From: Planctomycetota bacterium
Lineage (GTDB): Bacteria > Planctomycetota > UBA1135 > GCA-002686595
DNA length: 64,000 bases
Direction: 5' to 3'
Assembly (NCBI GenBank): GCA_014238415.1
Contig: JABABA010000011.1
Span: 41,912-105,911, forward strand
The notes under the pieces are model-generated. The model was not told where the DNA came from and searched no databases. It saw nothing but the letters and a program-made list of their open reading frames with translations. This document shows positions 62,745 to 64,000 of this stretch, piece after piece; position 1 is the first letter of the stretch; every line of letters begins with the position of its first letter. Position numbers and translations under genes: made by a program.

Positions 62745-62879
62745 GTTGCCAGCGGGGGGACGCCAGTTAGAGGTCTAATAAGTGTGGCGTGCAGGGACCC
62801 TGATTTCCAGAATCGTTGATAGAAGCTGGGTTCCGGTTTCCTGCGAATGGTCCTTTTTCAGTCCCATCAGAGCACATGG

Positions 62880-63701
62880 CTACAGTGCTCTGCGCCGAAG
62901 CACTACCATTGCCAGAATTGTGAAAATCAGCACGCTGGCCAGCGAACTGACCATGCCCGCCCGCCAATATCCTTCTTCCCAGAGGGCCGTGCTCGTGGCC
63001 AGACCGCACAGATTGTCCAGGTAGGTGAAGCCCGATGAATCCAGCAGGGTCGGTGTGTGCGCCAGGAAGAACCACCGGCTTCCTTCGCCGAGCAGTTCCT
63101 TGAAGAGGTCAAAGGAGAGCAGCAAGCCGATGCTGGCGGCTACCGCGGTCACCGCGTTCTGGCAGAAAGCTGAGACAAACAGGGCAAAGGCATAGGTTGC
63201 CGCCAGGGCGGGGAGCACGCCGAGCCCAACTCGCAAAAACTCGGGTGCGAAGAAGCTCCGGTCGCCGAACTCAGCCCCATCCACAACAAAGGGTCCATAT
63301 CCACCGGCGAACCAGCCTCCGAGCAAAGCACCGGCGCCGCTGCAGAGCACAAGCAGAGCGAGCTGGCCAAGGCCCAGCATCAAGCGCGCGGTGATCATGC
63401 CCGCTCGGGAAGTGCCGCGGGTCAGGGCCAGCCTCAGAATCCAAGCCTGGGCATCACCTGCCAGTCCACGTGCCGCGCTGAAGGCCAGGATCAAGGTTGA
63501 GAGCACCAGCCCCGTGCGCAAGCCCACCGCCAGGGAATGCCAGCCCTGGCCGGATTCGATTCCGTGCCCTTCAAGGGCGATGCCGTCGCTGATTGCCCGG
63601 GCCACCGAAGCGAGGCATACCAACAACAGGACAGCATGAAAGGTGCGGGCGGCGGTCAGTCGGCCCCACTCTGCCTTGAAGACCAGGAGTGCGCCTCTCA
63701 T
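62880..63701 (-). CDS. ABC-2 type transporter permease
   Basis: A 273-residue integral membrane protein with six predicted helices, starting MRGALLVFKAEW as in ABC-2/NosY-like permeases. The amphipathic start, a helix at FHAVLLLVCLASVARAI, the TLILAFSAARGLAGD segment, and the final helix with basic end VVLRRRAL fit this class. A roughly 40-residue periplasmic loop (FAGGYGPFVVDGAEFGDRSFF) lies in the middle. Its ATG overlaps the ATPase stop by four bases. Substrate unknown; the class exports lipids, polysaccharides or drugs. Confidence 0.85.
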   Translation of the reverse strand: MRGALLVFKAEWGRLTAARTFHAVLLLVCLASVARAISDGIALEGHGIESGQGWHSLAVGLRTGLVLSTLILAFSAARGLAGDAQAWILRLALTRGTSRAGMITARLMLGLGQLALLVLCSGAGALLGGWFAGGYGPFVVDGAEFGDRSFFAPEFLRVGLGVLPALAATYAFALFVSAFCQNAVTAVAASIGLLLSFDLFKELLGEGSRWFFLAHTPTLLDSSGFTYLDNLCGLATSTALWEEGYWRAGMVSSLASVLIFTILAMVVLRRRAL

Positions 63702-64000
63702 TGCTCTCGCTCCTGTGCATCCACCAGTTGCTCGAAGAGATCCGGCAAGGAGGATCTGGCCGGGGTCAGGCGTTTGACTCCGATGCCCGCCTGCACCAAA
63801 GCCTGGTTGACTTCCTCCGCGGGTGTTCCAGAGTCGATGGTCAGTTCTTGTCCCCGTTGGGCGAGAACCTTCCAGGAGTTTTGGTGTGCGAGTTCCAGGG
63901 CCCGTTCCGGTGCGTCCACCTCTGCCCGTATGCGCCCCGCTGCTCCAAGGAGTTCTTCCAGGGATCCGATGGCTGCAAGCTTGCCTTGGATCAGTACCCC
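63698..64000 (-). CDS. ABC transporter ATPase, C-terminal part (runs off the window)
   Basis: The frame is open to the window edge. It reads VLIQGKLAAIGSLEELLG followed by about 75 residues of the C-terminal domain, the standard end of ABC-2 exporter ATPases after the switch His. Walker and signature motifs must lie beyond base 64000. It overlaps the permease start, so the pair forms one transporter. Confidence 0.8.
   Translation of the reverse strand, partial: GVLIQGKLAAIGSLEELLGAAGRIRAEVDAPERALELAHQNSWKVLAQRGQELTIDSGTPAEEVNQALVQAGIGVKRLTPARSSLPDLFEQLVDAQEREQ

Overview
The window is GC-rich, densely coded bacterial chromosome with no RNA genes, no recognisable insertion sequences and no CRISPR array. 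It encodes a diderm envelope: at least eight lipobox-type lipoproteins, a TolC-like outer-membrane component, an OmpA-domain lipoprotein and MurQ for cell-wall recycling. It also has type IV pilus genes, a Tat-type sugar-isomerase-like protein, FG-GAP proteins and very large SbsA-Ig/glycine-rich lipoproteins. This mixture fits Planctomycetota or a neighbouring phylum, but that is an inference from gene content; nothing here fixes the taxon.

Layout. 1-7426: the 3' end of a PilT-like ATPase, a small membrane protein, a xylose-isomerase-like barrel protein, a membrane-anchored GspC-like PDZ protein, then coaX, a degenerate MnmE-like GTPase and a pyrB whose C-terminus carries the zinc-binding domain of PyrI. 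7427-8172 is non-coding and holds a 17-bp tandem repeat. 8173-17091: three large lipoproteins of one architectural family. 17248-26265: a pilus locus in order pilD, OmpA-domain lipoprotein, EF-G-like GTPase, pilT, pilB, pilC, major-type pilin, closed by a strong terminator. 26359-28268 (minus): tatD and a repeat-rich lipoprotein. 28674-32258: a fourth large lipoprotein. 32380-35403: amidohydrolase, nrnA-like phosphodiesterase, metallophosphatase. 35415-44213: proline dehydrogenase (minus), then cutA, a DASS anion transporter, a sulfatase-fold pseudoenzyme, two polytopic membrane proteins and a secreted protein. 44427-50165: a TolC/HlyD/MacB-type export system. 50187-51779 (minus): comM. 51959-58560: an FG-GAP protein, a minus-strand SDR/murQ/micropeptide operon, a PaaZ-type aldehyde dehydrogenase and a secreted protein with a damaged gluzincin site. 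58589-62744 (minus): a tightly coupled PDZ lipoprotein plus two FG-GAP proteins. 62880-64000 (minus): ABC-2 permease and the end of its ATPase.

How the genes work together. The pilus block holds the prepilin peptidase, extension and retraction motors, platform and pilin; the PilT paralogue and GspC-like protein at the left edge may belong to the same or a related system. The large lipoproteins on both sides of it are candidate surface proteins. The tripartite exporter and the sulfatase-fold/membrane-protein run are self-contained overlapping operons.

The most unusual items are the PyrB-PyrI zinc-domain fusion lacking the nucleotide-binding domain, the MnmE-like GTPase without a G4 motif, two apparent pseudoenzymes (sulfatase fold; HQVGH gluzincin), a 36-residue membrane peptide coupled to murQ, the PDZ/FG-GAP operon, and a set of genes with -10-like hexamers placed only 5-14 nt before the start codon.
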